This document shows positions 13,325 to 13,902 of a stretch of DNA of 13,902 bases, piece after piece. Numbering within the stretch: the stretch's first letter is position 1; each line of letters opens with the position of its first letter. The notes beneath the pieces were generated by a model that was given only the letters and a program-made list of their open reading frames with translations, had not been told where the DNA came from and made no database searches. This stretch comes from Cyanobacteria bacterium UBA8803 (GTDB lineage: Bacteria; Cyanobacteriota; Cyanobacteriia; Cyanobacteriales; Coleofasciculaceae), in the NCBI GenBank assembly GCA_003505715.1, contig DNXU01000524.1, positions 1 to 13,902 on the forward strand. Direction: 5' to 3'. The position numbers and the translations under genes were made by a program.

Positions 13325-13849
13325 ATGAGTAAACAAAGTAGTCCTGAATGCAATCCCAGCCATAGAAAGTCCCATTTCCCATCTGTCTGGAAATTCTGTG
13401 TAAGTCAGCTGACAACCGCTGGGTTGATTGCTCTGGCAATACCGAGTCACCCTGCTACCGCAGGTGTCGATCAGTTTCAAATTTGTGCCGCTGAACTACT
13501 ACGTGCAGATGTCTCTAGAGAAGTAGCATCAAGAGTCTGTGGTGAAGCACTCTATCCCAAGGATTTATCCCTGTGCGTCCTCAAAATCAGAGACTTAACA
13601 CCCATAGCTGCCAATGAAGCCTTAAATGCTTGCAGGCGAGTTCGACGGCCTAGGGAATTAGCCAGCTGTGTAGTGAATATCAACAAGTACACTCCAGATC
13701 CCGAAGCTCTCTCGGTTCTAGACCATTGCCGCCGCAGCCTTCTCCCCCTACGTTTTGCTGAGTGCGCGATCGGCCTGAGCCGCGAAATAGATTTTTCCCC
13801 TGCCAGAGCATTAGAAACTTGTATTGCCGCCGAAGATTTTACGAGGTGA
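13325..13849 (+). CDS. Secreted protein of four cysteine-bounded helical repeats, function unknown
   Basis: 174 residues. The N-terminus is basic, a hydrophobic segment (about 29-40) ends in ATA (44-46), and a signal peptide is likely with the mature chain from G47. The mature part has eight cysteines at 54, 72, 84, 103, 115, 135, 147 and 166. Each unit runs C-x(17-19)-C, and units are joined by exactly eleven residues (72-84, 103-115, 135-147), giving a period of 30-32. Units share L-A/S-x-C, hydrophobic helix positions and CRR. Such spacing suggests antiparallel helix pairs stapled by disulfides in the periplasm or outside the cell. I do not recognise a named family. No Shine-Dalgarno lies next to the ATG; a GAGG is about 25 bases upstream. 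It is divergent from the SpoIID gene, and its TGA stop is followed three bases later by a heptamer array. Confidence 0.8.
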   Translation: MSKQSSPECNPSHRKSHFPSVWKFCVSQLTTAGLIALAIPSHPATAGVDQFQICAAELLRADVSREVASRVCGEALYPKDLSLCVLKIRDLTPIAANEALNACRRVRRPRELASCVVNINKYTPDPEALSVLDHCRRSLLPLRFAECAIGLSREIDFSPARALETCIAAEDFTR

Positions 13850-13852
13850 TGG

Positions 13853-13902
13853 TTGTTTGTTGTTTGTTGTTTGTTGTTTGTTGTTGGTAATTGGTAATTG
13901 GT
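13853..13902. repeat. Heptamer array after the cysteine-repeat gene, continues past window
   Basis: TTGTTTG four times (13853-13880), then TTGTTGG and TAATTGG twice, in perfect 7-bp register, starting three bases after the stop at 13849. The array runs into the end of the window. Confidence 0.95.

Noticed and set aside
13853..13902. CRISPR array
   Set aside because: Units are only 7 bp, directly abutting, with no spacers. The same applies to every other array in the window.

Overview
The window looks like cyanobacterial chromosome, most likely from a filamentous species. Three things point there: thirteen copies of the HIP1 octamer GCGATCGC, many arrays of degenerate 7-bp (sometimes 8-bp) tandem repeats of the kind cyanobacteria carry, and large PAS/GAF/CBS hybrid histidine kinases. 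GC content appears moderate and most genes lack a strong Shine-Dalgarno. The species cannot be named from this sequence alone.

Left two thirds (1-9566, all minus strand, read right to left). This is a five-gene two-component cluster. In transcription order it holds: a four-CBS/PAS histidine kinase (9566-7212); a stand-alone receiver protein (7057-6668); two REC-HisKA-HATPase-REC hybrid kinases (6534-4528 and 4470-2497); and a REC-PAS-GAF-PAS-PAS-HisKA hybrid kinase that leaves the window at base 1 (2463-1). Gaps shrink from about 150 bp to 33 bp downstream, so the last three genes are probably cotranscribed. The stand-alone receiver matches the N-terminal receiver of the next kinase almost position for position, and the two hybrid kinases share their whole C-terminal half, so the cluster grew by duplication and domain exchange. 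No HPt domain and no DNA-binding output domain is visible, so outputs must lie outside or be protein-protein.

Middle (9567-10206). A heptamer array separates the CBS kinase from a small three-helix membrane protein of unknown function (10094-9693). A divergent promoter region follows.

Right third (10207-13902). Three predicted exported proteins: a collagen-like Gly-X-Y protein with a cysteine-rich stretch (plus strand), a SpoIID/LytB-type cell-wall protein (minus strand), and a small protein of four cysteine-bounded repeats (plus strand). The first two converge on a 199-bp gap with a strong hairpin terminator flanked by inverted G/C-rich repeats.

The most distinctive feature is how the tandem repeats relate to the reading frames. 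They lie in frame inside both REC-HisKA-HATPase-REC kinases, two of them at the same loop of the ATPase domain. They supply the stop codon of three genes and begin within a few bases of the stop codon of three others. They also abut the start of the CBS kinase. In this genome they appear to shape protein ends and surface loops.
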